Source: Mortierella alpina
Taxonomy: Eukaryota > Mortierellomycota > Mortierellomycetes > Mortierellales > Mortierellaceae
DNA length: 64,000 nt
Direction of reading: 5' to 3'
Assembly: GCA_029449245.1 (NCBI GenBank)
Contig: JANATF010000010.1
Location: 1,364,001 to 1,428,000, forward strand
Shown: piece after piece, positions 1 through 11,100 of the stretch
Position numbering within the stretch: position 1 is the stretch's first letter
Layout: the number at the start of each line of letters is the position of its first letter
Program-made: the position numbers and the translations under genes
Notes under the pieces: generated by a model
Seen by the model: the letters and a program-made list of their open reading frames with translations, nothing else
Database searches by the model: none
What the model was told of the DNA's origin: nothing

Positions 1-252
1 AAGGTGAGCTATTGTATCATAAAGATGAGTGGAAGCAGGAGTGTGCTCGTTGGTGAAGGGCGCCGCTGGCAACACTTGAAGGGTGCGTGTCGCGACATGC
101 AAGGTGCAAAACGTTATTTCCAATCATTTACGTCATATGGGGCGGCTGGCGAGCGAGTACTGAACCCAAAGGATCACTTCCACAGACCAGCAAGTCCGCA
201 CTCATCCCACAACCCATTCCTCAACACCACCACGACAAAAGTCCTCGACAGC

Positions 253-1797
253 ATGGAGTCCCTCAGCAAAAAGTCGCCCGCAGGAGCGCCTGGCATCAGC
301 TTTGCATCGGCCGCCGCTGGGAAGGGAAGCGCTGCCTCATCTCCTGCCACCCCAGCTGTGGCTGCTGGAACCCCTAACGCGGGGGGATCTTCAGGACCGA
401 CAGCAAAGAACGGCAGCAATGCGTCGAGTCGCCAGTCCTCGCCTGCATTGGGATCGCAATCGCCTGCATTGGGAGCGGACAAAGGAGTAGACAAGGGATC
501 GTCGTCGTTGTCCCAGGCAGGTGCCTCAGGCACTATCGACTGGGTCCTGGGCAAGCACGTCAAGGTCGTGACCCTGGCCGACGAGGTCTACGAGGGCCAG
601 GTTTATGCCTTTGACGTGATCATGAACTGCGTTGTACTTCATATCAACCTCGTGTCATTATTTGCTGCTTGCTTTGCTGCTTTCTTGTTTGCTTGTTTGC
701 TTTTGATTTGCTTTACTCGCTGTTAATGGCTCGATATTTTCAAAGTCGCTTTGATCTGTCCTCAAAAGAAGAGAGTCGCACTTGTTATCCTTAACTCTGC
801 AACTCTGCGCGTAACTTCTATTCTTCTCTCTCTCTCTCTCTTTCTCGCTTTCTCTATCGACCTGCGCTTTGTTTTAATGACAACACAGTGCCCATCCAAG
901 CTGGTATCTGCCTCGCCCACGCCCGCCACATACTATAGTCCATCGCTCGGGGGTAACAACCCAGCCTCTCGACAGAAATATGATTTCCGGATTCTGAAGA
1001 TCAACTACATCAAGGAAGTGTCTCCGATTCAGGACGCCGAGACCGTGAGCGCGAGCAATGCAAAGGCAGGAGAAGATTTGGCTGCAACCGCGTCGACATT
1101 GGTCAAGAGCAACGAAAGCAGTGCCGTGTCGTCGCCCAACCCTGCATCAACAACAACAGCAGCAGCAAACAAGGACTCGGGAGACGTCAAGGAGACCAAG
1201 GAAGGAAGCGAGCGGAACACCGCGAGTGGAGGTGGCAGCAATCACAGCTACTCGTCCGTATTACCGGCGGTTGGTTTTGTTCACCTGGACAGGATTAGGC
1301 AGAGGGAACAGCAGGCTGTTCGGGAGGCACAGGCTGCGGCGGCGCGTATCGGAGTGGGTGTATCGACTGCTGGACAAGAGATTTTTGATGCCCTGAGCAA
1401 GACGTAATGTGCCAACTCTGCTGTTATATTATTGCGCTTTGTATTGTTGGCCAAAGAGCAAAAAGGAAGATGCGGAAAGGGTATGTGCTGAATGAGGTGT
1501 GCTAACTCTTTGTTGAATTTTGCGTTGGTATAGACTGCCCTGTCGATGGGCTAAGGAGTCGATTGTAGTTATGGACGAGGTTATTATTGCGCCGCCATAC
1601 GAACCAGAGAACTGTAAAGCCAACGCGTCCTCGTCTTATACATTGGCACGCGTCAAGAAAGTGGTACGTGGCAGTATCGACAGCGCTCTCTCAGTTTGGC
1701 TTGTGGCATCAACTTCTCACAATACTTTTGATGTTTTTTTCTGCGAATGTTTTAGCTGGAAGGAGAGCGATCGCGCATGGCAAATGGACGCAAATAG
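253..1797 (+). CDS. LSM12: LSM12-like protein (Lsm domain plus anticodon-binding-like AD domain)
   Basis: Four exons: 253-633, 889-1403, 1534-1663, 1756-1797; phases match at every junction. After a Ser/Ala/Gly-rich low-complexity N-terminus, the Lsm fold starts at IDWVLGKHVKVVTLADEVYE and is interrupted by intron 1. Exon 2 resumes with YDFRILKINYIKEV, which fits the end of the Lsm region. The AD domain follows (FVHLDRIRQREQQAVREAQ ... GVSTAGQEIFDALSKT) and continues across intron 2 into LPCRWAKESIVVMDEVIIA, the signature block of the family. Family knowledge: LSM12 is an RNA-associated cytoplasmic protein that partners ataxin-2/Pbp1. The start is the first ATG before recognisable sequence; the frame is open further upstream, so the 5' end is less certain. 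The internal splice sites are well supported by homology. Confidence 0.85.
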
Positions 1798-1913
1798 AGT
1801 CTCCAGGAATAAAAAAGAAAAATATGCCTTTGATATGCAGCCGGAATGTATTACTATAAGTTAATGGCTACGCCAGCGTATGCAACATTTCTCCTGCTTT
1901 TTTTTTTGTTCTT

Positions 1914-3384
1914 TTACAGCTCATCCCTGGTCTTGTTCTCAGCCAGGATACAGGTCTCTGGATATGAAGCATGAAGGAGCTCAACAGCTTTCTTGACAAT
2001 CTCCCAGTCATCTTGCTCCTCCAAGTTGGATGGCTCGGTCTCCTGCTGGAGGCTCTCACACCAAGGTCCGACATCGAGGTTGATATTCTCGACAGGCTTG
2101 ACCTCGGTGGTGTCGTTGACGGATCCGGCCGTCTTATTGGTGTCATCCTCTGGGACGGGCTGGAAATCTGGGTCAGCAAAGTCGCTCATGATATAAACAC
2201 ACTTGCGTCTGAAGGATGCGTCTGTGCTCTTGTTGTAGACCTCTGCCAGTCTCGAGATGTCGTCGTCCTGAAATACCCCACTCAAGCCATTTGAGCCCCG
2301 GACAAGGTTGCCATAGGCCGAGATCAACTGCCGGAGGACCACGGTCTCGGGCTCCATCTCAAGTCTGTTCAGGAGGATTTTGTGGAGTTTGGATTGGAAG
2401 GCCGCCTGTTGAGCCTTGATGTGGTTCTAATAGGACAAGAACAAGATATGAACGACATAATGTCAGCCATTTACCACTTTCTAGTCTCCTTATCCATGAT
2501 GCGATTTTAGGGGTAAAGTATCCTTACCTGTACAGCGACACCAAGGACACGAGCTGAGCGAGACCGGATCTTGGTGCTGTCAGCGTCTTGGAGGCGTGCC
2601 ACCAGTGCCTCAAGTGGCTTTCCTGAAGACAAAAACAAACCAAATTCCATATCGCCTGCAAGATCGGCGAGTCCCTCAAGGGCTTCGATCACCTGCGACT
2701 TATCGTTGCTAGTCTTGACCAGATCGAACTGTGCTGCAAAGAGTTTGCGTTCATCATGTAGGCCAGCAGGGGTGCCTGCCATGGGCTCTTCTTCCTTCTG
2801 CTGCCAATGCTCGTCCTTGAACTGCTCCAGCTCAGGGATAGAATCGAAAGCCGTTTGAAGGTTCATGCGGCTCACTTCTTCCAGCTGTACAGGGTCCTGT
2901 TCGCCGTCTGCTTGGACGTTCAGGACAGGAGGCATTGTGTTGGCACTATTGTCTGATCCGAGGCTGTGCTGGAATGTTCCTGGCGTATCTGTGTCGACGA
3001 CAAGGATCGAGTTGGTGGCGTCCTTAGACTTGACATCCTCAGGGGCCATGAGCTTTGCGAATTTTTTATGGGTCTCAAAGTCCATCTGTACGTGAAGTCC
3101 TGTAGGATGGATGAATGAATGGTTAGGACTGTCCGTTGAATCACGGTGCAAGAGATCAGTCGATTGCAAGTTTGAAAGGTATAACGATTACCTGGTGGGA
3201 TTTCCTGCCCTTCGAGGACTTCCTGGAACTCTGTGGTGGGCTGGAAGGCTCTTGGGTAGCAGCTGCCGTTGTTGCAGATCACCTTCGGCCGGTCGTCGAG
3301 CGCAGCCTCCTGTGCGGTCCTGGCCAGGGCGACGGCAGCACACAGGCCAAGGATGAGAGCGAGCTTGGAGTTGAATCGGGCCAT
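1914..3384 (-). CDS. SIL1: SIL1, ER nucleotide-exchange factor for BiP/Kar2
   Basis: Three exons on the minus strand: 3384-3192, 3099-2528, 2426-1914, giving about 425 aa. The N-terminus is a signal peptide (MARFNSKLALILGLCAAVAL). The family block EIPPG|LHVQMDFETHKK spans intron 1 with a perfect phase match. The rest is a helical armadillo-like domain, including FDLVKTSNDKSQVIEALEGL and ARVLGVAVQNHIKAQQAAFQ. The protein ends in KTRDEL, an ER-retrieval tetrapeptide. Family knowledge: SIL1 releases ADP from the ER Hsp70 BiP, so it acts in the ER lumen. It is divergent from COPB1, which belongs to the coat that returns H/K/RDEL cargo to the ER; the pairing may be chance. The 3' end converges on LSM12 with 116 bp between stop codons. 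Confidence 0.88.
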
Positions 3385-3878
3385 GAGTGAGGAGGCACTT
3401 GGAAGCAGAGAGGAGCAGAGAGAGATGAGTGATGAGAGAGGAAAGGGGAAACGGACCCGAGAGCGGACTGTTTTAAAGGACACAAGTAGTTCTACGGGAT
3501 TCTTTGCTGGGCGAAATATAATGGCGTTACAACGTGGCACCGCTCAAACGCTGCCACCAGGGCAGAAGAACTTCGATTCGGTGACGTGTCAAATTTCGCG
3601 GGCTGGCCTGGCTGGCCTGCGACGCCAGCGCGCTTCATCATCCCGCGCCTGCTCAGTAGTGCATCCATTCACCCGTCTCCCATCCCCTCGTCGTCGCCTC
3701 ATCCGCAGCTTGCTCTTGCCCTCATCCCACCACACGTCTGCCTGTCGCTCGCTCTGGCTCTGATACCGAGTCATAAAGTCCTCGCTCCACCCTTGTCAAC
3801 ACTCCACATCTTGGCGCGACAACAAGCGGCCTCCAGTTTCTCACACTCCACCCCACCGACTACCACAACTCAGCAACC
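3385..3878. promoter_or_regulatory. Shared divergent promoter region, SIL1/COPB1
   Basis: This 494-bp gap separates the two oppositely oriented start codons and must hold both promoters. The COPB1 side is strongly C/T-rich with repeated CCATCC, CATCC and CTCGCTC runs up to the ATG, a common fungal promoter and 5'UTR composition. No convincing TATA box is visible. No gene is supported inside it. Confidence 0.5.
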
Positions 3879-6800
3879 ATGAGCACCGCGGATGCTTGTT
3901 ACACCATCATCCATCAGTCCGATACTGATGAGGAAATCAGGCCCGAGACCCTGCGCCAGCGGATCGAGAAGGGCTCGGATGAGATCAAAATCGAGACCAT
4001 GCGAAAGATCATCTTCACAATGCTCAATGGCGATCCTCTGAACTCACTGCTGATGCCCGTCATCATGAACGTGATGCGCTCCCGCAACAAGCAGCTCAAG
4101 AAGTTGGTGCACTTTTACCTCGAGATTTGCCCAAAGACCAACCCTGATGGCAAGCTCAAGCAGGAGATGATTCTTGTCTGGTACATCCTCACGCGCCCTG
4201 CAGGAATGATAATGCTGCTCACCCTAGAGATGATGCGCACGACCAAGATGCTGATGACTGAATGGACCTGACCTAAATCTTTTTTTCCTTCTCGCTCGCA
4301 ACTCCTCTCTTTGTCACTGTAGTAACGCGTTGATGGGCGACCTTCAGCATCCCAACGAATATATTAGAGGATCAACCCTCCGCTTCCTCTGCAAGCTTCG
4401 CGAGGCAGAGTTGCTCGAGCCTCTGTTGCCCTCAGCTCGTGCCTGCTTGGTAATGACGGGTCAACAAGGATGCAGGTACCCAGATCGCACGTCTTTTCCA
4501 GTGGCTATTATATCTGACGCGCATTTTATCTGCAAACCCTCTAGGAACATCGCCACTCGTACGTCAGAAAGAACGCCATTTTCGCCATCTACACCGTCTA
4601 CAAGCACTTTGACTACCTTGTGCCAGATGCACCCGAATTGATCCACGGGCTGTTGCTTCAGGTATTGCGCTCGCAGCAGCATATTCGGCCTGCTCGATAC
4701 GTGTGCTAGACTCACGCGCCTGATATTGACAATCCTTTTTTTTTTTTTTTTTTTTTGCTGCTTGGGGGTTTCCCGTTACTCGTCATTGCAGGAGGCTGAT
4801 ATGGCATGCAAACGCAACGCCTTCGTCATGCTGGTCAACTGCGCTCCGGAGTTGGCAGTCGAGTATCTGGACTCGGTTATGAACCAAGTCCCCAACTTTG
4901 ACGAGCTCCTCCAGATGGCTATTGTCGACTTGATCCGCAAGGATTGCAAAAACAACGTTGCCAACAAGGTAACCAAGGGACTGTCAATGCTGCGATCTAT
5001 TGCGATCAATTCGATCTACTGCATACTGTGATGAGGGCCTCGAATCTAACTGTTTAGGTGTTGTAATATAGGGCAAGTACATTCGCTGCATCTTTGAGTT
5101 GCTGAATGCTCAGTCGCACTCTGTCAAGTACGAAGCCGCCAGCACCTTGATCGCCTTGACCTCAAACCCCGCCGCCGTCAAAGGTACTGCTTGTCTGCTA
5201 GCTCTAGGCGTTCACTCTCAAAACGAAAATCACCTCCCACCTTGTGTTCTGACCTGACTCGCACACTCAATTAGCTGCTGCTTCCTGCTACATCGAGCTT
5301 ATTGTCAAGGAGGCCGACAACAACGTCAAGCTGATTGTCTTGGGGCGCTTCGATGAGCTCCGTGAGAAGCACGAGAAAGTTCTGGACGACCTTGTCATGG
5401 AGATCCTCCGTGTTCTCTCTAGGTAAGGAAAAAAAATATATACTTGTTCGTGGTGGACACTGTGTGTCTTTCAGGAGACAAGTGTGGGATGTACTGACCT
5501 GTCATGTATATGCAACTTGCTAGCCCCGATATTGCTGTCCGCAGAAAGGCTATCGGCATTGCCTTGGACATGGTTTCGAGCCGCAATGTAGACGAGGTTG
5601 TCGGATTCTTGAAGAAGGAGCTTGCAAAGACACTGGATCAGGACTATGAGCTGAATATGGAATACCGCCAGCTTTTGATCCAGTCTATTCACACTTGCGC
5701 CATCAAGTTCTCCGAGGTCGCTGCCAGCGTTGTACATGTCCTCATGGAGTTCCTCGGAGATTCCAACAACCCCTCCGCCGTCGACGTCATTGCCTTTGTT
5801 CGGTACGACCTGGAACCTACTTGATTTTGAAGCGGGTTATTTGCTGCTTTACCTATGAGAGGACATGCGATCATGTGGCATTAACCATCATTTGATAATG
5901 ATTTCTTTATGCCAATAATAGCGAGGTGGTTGAAAAATTCCCCAACCTCCGTTCCTCAATTCTGGAACGCCTTATGGAGACATTCCCCGAGATGAAGGCC
6001 GCCAAGGTCTTCCGCGGAGCTCTTTGGATTGTTGGAGAGTACTGCCTGGAGGCACAGGATGTCGAGGACGCCTGGAAACACATTCGCACAGGATTGGGCG
6101 AGATTCCTATTTTGGCTTCGGAACAACGCCTCCTGGATGAGGCTCAGAATGAGGATACCGAGAAGGCACCAGAGACAAAGTCGTCGACACCAGTCAAGCG
6201 CGTCCTGGCGGATGGCACCTACGCCACCGAGTCTGCACTTGCCTCCTCTGTCACAGCCCAGTCAAAGCTGGATGCGGTTAAGGCTGCGGCCAAGCCCCAG
6301 TTGCGCGCTTTGCTTTTGGGAGGCGACTTTTATCTCGGCTCGGCTCTCGCCTCGACATTGACAAAGCTTGTCCTCCGTTTCTCGGATGTCAGTCAGGACC
6401 ACCGCCGTCTCAACTCTCTTCGTGCCGAAGCCATGCTCATCATGACCTCGATCATCCGCGTAGGCCAGTCTCAGTTTGCCAACTCGCCCATTGATGAGGA
6501 TTCTTATGATCGTATCATGTCGTGCATCCATGTCCTCGAGCACTTTGCTCTCGATCCCTCGATGAAGCAAGTGTTCTTGCAGGATACCAAGGCTGTCTTT
6601 GGCAAGATGGTTCAGGCCGAGGAGAAGCGAAAGGAGGAAAAGAAGGCCAAGGACAGCAAGAACACGCGGGTCCAGGCTGATGATTTGATTACATTCCGCC
6701 AGTTCTCCAAAGCCAAGCATGGAGATGAGGCAGACGAATATGAACTCGACCTGACAAGAGCCACGGGATCAGGCGACGCCAAGGATGATCTCATGTCGAA

Positions 6801-7660
6801 ATTGAGCAGAGTGGTGCAATTGACTGGCTTCTCGGACCCCGTGTACGCGGAAGCGTATGTGAACGTGCACCAGTTTGATATCATGCTCGATGTCCTGATC
6901 GTCAACCAGACTGCGGACACACTTCAGAACTTGGCGATTGAATTTGCGACCTTGGGCGATTTGAAGCTGGTGGAGAGGCCGGGACAGCACACGATTGCAC
7001 CCCACTCGTTCCACTCGATCAAGGCCAACATCAAGGTGTCATCGACCGAGACGGGCGTTATCTTTGGCAACATCGTGTATGATGGACCAACGACAGGAGA
7101 CAGCCAGTGTGTTGTCTTGAACGACATTCACATTGATATCATGGACTACATCAACCCAGCCTTCTGTACAGAGACGCAGTTCAGGAGCATGTGGCTCGAG
7201 TTTGAGTGGGAAAACAAGGTCAACGTCAACACCTCGATCACGTAAGTTTGCCGCCTCGTCTCTTTTTTTTTTCTCGCTTGTATTCCACTCGTGTCATTTT
7301 GTTGTACCTTTTTTATTTATGTTTTCCTTCGTACTGATCGGGTTTGCTTTATCTTGCGATACTACTTGCTGGTTATGTAGAGATCTGCAACAATACCTCA
7401 ACCACATCATGAAGTCGACCAACATGTCGTGCCTCACGCCCGAGGCTGCCCTGTCGGGCGAGTGCGGATTCCTGTCAGCCAACATGTACGCACGGTCTGT
7501 GTTTGGTGAGGATGCATTGGCCAACCTGAGCATCGAGCGCCAGGGCGACGGACCCATCACAGGCCATGTCCGCATCCGGTCCAAGACGCAGGGCATTGCT
7601 CTTTCCCTCGGAGACAAGATCACGCTGGCAGCGCAAAAGACGGCGTCTGTTTCTGCTTAG
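3879..7660 (+). CDS. COPB1: Coatomer subunit beta (beta-COP, Sec26 family)
   Basis: Nine exons: 3879-4180, 4323-4449, 4545-4661, 4792-4968, 5072-5183, 5275-5422, 5524-5802, 5922-7241, 7381-7660. They join in phase to 953 aa, a normal length for beta-COP. The N-terminal adaptin-like solenoid is clear throughout: [85 protein letters not shown] charged linker near residues 500-560 precedes the C-terminal appendage ([20 protein letters not shown] to the end). Family knowledge: beta-COP is a subunit of the COPI coat, recruited by Arf1 and used in retrograde Golgi-to-ER traffic. Intron 3 contains a T16 run just upstream of its 3' splice site. The extra introns lie in the first third of the gene; the last two exons carry more than half the protein. 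Confidence 0.96.
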
Positions 7661-7699
7661 ACAGCGGGTGCTTCAGCAGGGCGATGGGCTCTCTTACCA

Positions 7700-7729
7700 G
7701 GAGGAGGAGGAGGAGGAGGAGGAGGAGGC
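7700..7729. repeat. (GGA)n microsatellite
   Basis: About ten uninterrupted GGA/GAG triplets start 40 bp downstream of the COPB1 stop codon, in the presumed 3'UTR. The tract is outside coding sequence. Confidence 0.9.
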
Positions 7730-7791
7730 GTCTGCGTAGAGTGAATGCCAGCGAGTTGATGAATACAAAAAACCTATTTTCGCACATTAAA

Positions 7792-7827
7792 GTTAGCCAG
7801 CGGACAAAAGTTAGCCAGCGGACAAAA
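7792..7827. repeat. Perfect 18-bp tandem duplication
   Basis: The unit GTTAGCCAGCGGACAAAA occurs twice head to tail, followed by a partial third copy (GTCAGCG). It lies between COPB1 and the long uridylyltransferase-like gene. Confidence 0.9.
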
Positions 7828-8110
7828 GTCAGCGATTGACTGCATGTGGCTTGTGCAACAAGGGTGCCTTCCATTGTCGTCCTTTGTTTCTCGTCGGTCT
7901 CTCCATATCCATCTCTCCATCTCTCTCTTGCGTGCCTGCAACCGTTTCCTGACTTTGGTCGGCAGTCGACCCCAACAGCATGGGTAAAGAGAAGAAAAAA
8001 ACAAATGCCCATAGGCCCATTGTTACCAGTACGTGTGCGACGAGCTGCCGAGATCACATCCGTGCCCAGATCTAATCATTATCCTCTCTGCTCGCCCTTG
8101 CCCAGCCCCG

Positions 8111-11100
8111 ATGGATCCATATGACTACGATGACTATGGGGACGCCTCATACATGCCCGACGAGGATCAGATCGAGCAACACCTCATCTGCACCATCCAC
8201 CGCAACCGCAATGACAAGCACTTCTCGGAATTCCTCTTTGAGATCTTCCTGTATGAGATGGCAGCCGCCATACCCAAGGACAAGGCATCGATCCCCGTCA
8301 ACTTCGAAGTCCTCTTGTTCTGCACCCACAATGCCGTTGAACGAACAAGGATTTACGACGCACATCTCGACTCGCCCTTCCCACTCAAGGGAAACCGCTC
8401 CACTAGCAAGAACAGACCCGTCATGGTCTTTGACATGTACATTGCTACCGCCCCGTACGCACTCTCACCCGCGGACGTGTACATGTACCTGAAGGATGAG
8501 TGGCGTGTCCGTCGGCTGTTCACAAGGGAGATTGGCATCGACCGGACACAAACCGATCCCGCCCGATACCCGACCGCATTTACCCTACCCGCCTTGACTC
8601 AGCAGGATCATGATCACTTCTGGAAGACGTATTCCAAGATCAATCCAGCGTTCCAGAATCGTTTTGCAAACATTGTCTGGGGCTGTCGCCAGTGGGTCTG
8701 GGCGAACAATGGATCTGGAGGAGGCAATATCAAGATGAGCAACAGCCAGTGGGGCATCCAAAAGTACACCAAAGAGTTCAACATGCAAAGGCTCAAGGAC
8801 TTTGCCGACGCAGAGGCAAAGGCGTTGATTTCATCTTTAGCGGAAGAGGAGGCTCAAGCATCAAAGGCCGCCTCGAAAAAGCTGAGCAAAAAGGCAAGGA
8901 AGGCAAAGAAGGCGGCTGCTGCTGCTGCATCGGCAGATGATCCGCAACTCCCCTCGCAGTCCGATACAACCCATGGACAGCCATCAGTCGGATCCTCATC
9001 CACTTTGCCACCCGAGCATCCAGCACCACCGACGCAAGAGCAGATCGAAATGTCATTGGACACTGCCATCAAGGCTCGCAGGGACCTGGAGCGCCAAATG
9101 AAACATATGGAGGGTCTCGATCGGGAAGCACGCGCCGGTCTTTCCAGTGCCTGGATCTTGCAGAATATCATTGTCATATCAACTATGCTGCAAACGTTCA
9201 ACATTGCGGAGGAAAAGCGACGGATCGCAGTCGAAAAGGCGCGACAGAAAGCCATCAGTGATGGCAAGCGTCGAGGCCAGGTGGAGGCTAGGATCAAGAT
9301 GGTATACAGCCCTTCCTTAGAGATCAACACGCGCCAGAGTGTGATCAGGGGGCTAGTCGAGAAGGCAAGGTTGGTCGCTTTGGCGCAGGCACAGGAAAAA
9401 GCGACTTCCAAAGGAGCAGCAAAACCCGGCAGGGACCAAACACGATCGACCAAGTCATCAGGCTCTGTCTCAGGCTCAGCTTCTGCCCCAGCCTCGTCTC
9501 GACCACCCCTCGCCAATGCCTCTGCTTCATCAAAGGCATCAAAAGGCTCGACCCCCAAAACTCCCACAAAGGCGGAAAAGGAGCTCATCGACGTGTTCCT
9601 GAGTGAATATGTGAGGGTGGTGGCGATGAGGTTACAACCAGGTGCTCCGGGCGCATTGCAGTACATGCTGATGGGTGGCATTATGGGCGAAATAGAACCT
9701 CAGTTCTTGGAATCGTGGGATGGCTCAAAGACCGTACGATCGAATGTGAGCACGTTTCTGGACAGGAGCTTGCAGTCAGGACAGATCGCTTCGGCTGATG
9801 CGCGCCAATTGATGGAGTATTACGATGAGATCCCAGCCGACAGAAAAAAATGGACGCCCTGGGAGCTCGGTGGATTCGTGGCCGGGGGTATTGGAGCTGT
9901 CGGCATGGGTTCACGGACTTATGGATCTTGGGGCGTAGGTGGCGACATCCTCGGTGAACAGTACCAATCTCCTTTCTCCGGATTTGATCATAGCGAGTTG
10001 GACTCGGACTTTGAGGACGAAGAATACTATTCTGGCGATTCCTACTACTCTGAGGGCTCGGTACCAGACTGGGAGACCATGACGGAGGATGAAGGCGACA
10101 ATCATAGTGAGATGGATAGCGATGATGTCCCCGATGCTGAAACAGTAACGGAGGATGAAGACGATGAGGATGAAGCCGATAGCTCGGATGTGCCTGACTG
10201 GGAGTCGATGACCGATGATGATGATGACAGCGATGACGACGCTGGCGCTCCGACTGGTCGAGCAGGCAATGGCAGGACTACTGTGCAGGACGAGGCTAAA
10301 GGGGGCGCCACCCGCGGCCATAGCGCCAAAGGCAAACAGTCGTCCGACGCTGGATCCACTCACAACAAAAGCAAGGACGGGGAAGACGAGCGGAACAGGA
10401 AGCGGAAGGAAGCAGAGCTGAACAATAGAGCGCGCGAGGCTGAAGCCGACAAACTGTTGATTGAGCTCAGAATGGCGACGGAAAAGATCAAGGCCAGAAA
10501 TATAGCAGAGGCTGCGGCTAAGGAGCAGAAAGCGGCGGACGAGCGTTTGCGGGCCAAAAAGGAGCAAGCAGAACGAGAGGCCAAAGTCGAGGCAGAGCGT
10601 GTTGCCAAAGTCGAGGCAGAGCGTGTTGCCAAAGCCGAGCTGGAACGCGTTGCGAAAGCCGAGGCAGATCGAGTAGCCAAAGCTGAGGCAGAGCGTGCTG
10701 CCAAAATTGCGGCTCTGGTGGCCTTAAGAGAGAAGGCTGAGCAGGAACGAGTGGCTAGGCGGGAGGCTGCCCGGCTTGCAAAGGAGAAGGTTGAGCGTCT
10801 TGCCAGAGAAAAAGCGGAGCAGGAACGACTGGCTAGGAAGGAGGCTGTCCGACTTGCAAAAGAGAAGGCTGAGCGACTTGCCAGAGAGAAGACGGAGCGT
10901 CGTGCCAGAGAGAAGGCGGAGCGTCTTGCCAAAGAGGAGGCTGACCGACTTGCAAAAGAGAAGGCTGAGCGACTTGCCAAAGACGAGGCCGATCGACTTG
11001 CCAGGGAGGAAGAGGATCGACTTGCAAGGGAGGAGGCCGATCGACTTGCCAGAGAGGAGGCTGATCGACTTGCCAGAGAGGAGGCCGATCGACTTGCCTG

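Larger units (their letters stand above)
7661..8110. other. Intergenic region with two short tandem repeats
   Basis: No gene is supported in this stretch. It contains a (GGA)n tract and a perfect 18-bp direct repeat, listed separately, and it holds the 3'UTR of COPB1 and the promoter of the next gene. A CT-rich stretch lies around 7900-7930. Confidence 0.4.

Noticed and set aside
4-252. N-terminal extension of LSM12 upstream of the ATG at 253
   Set aside because: The frame is open, but the extra sequence has no family similarity and the recognisable protein starts well after 253.
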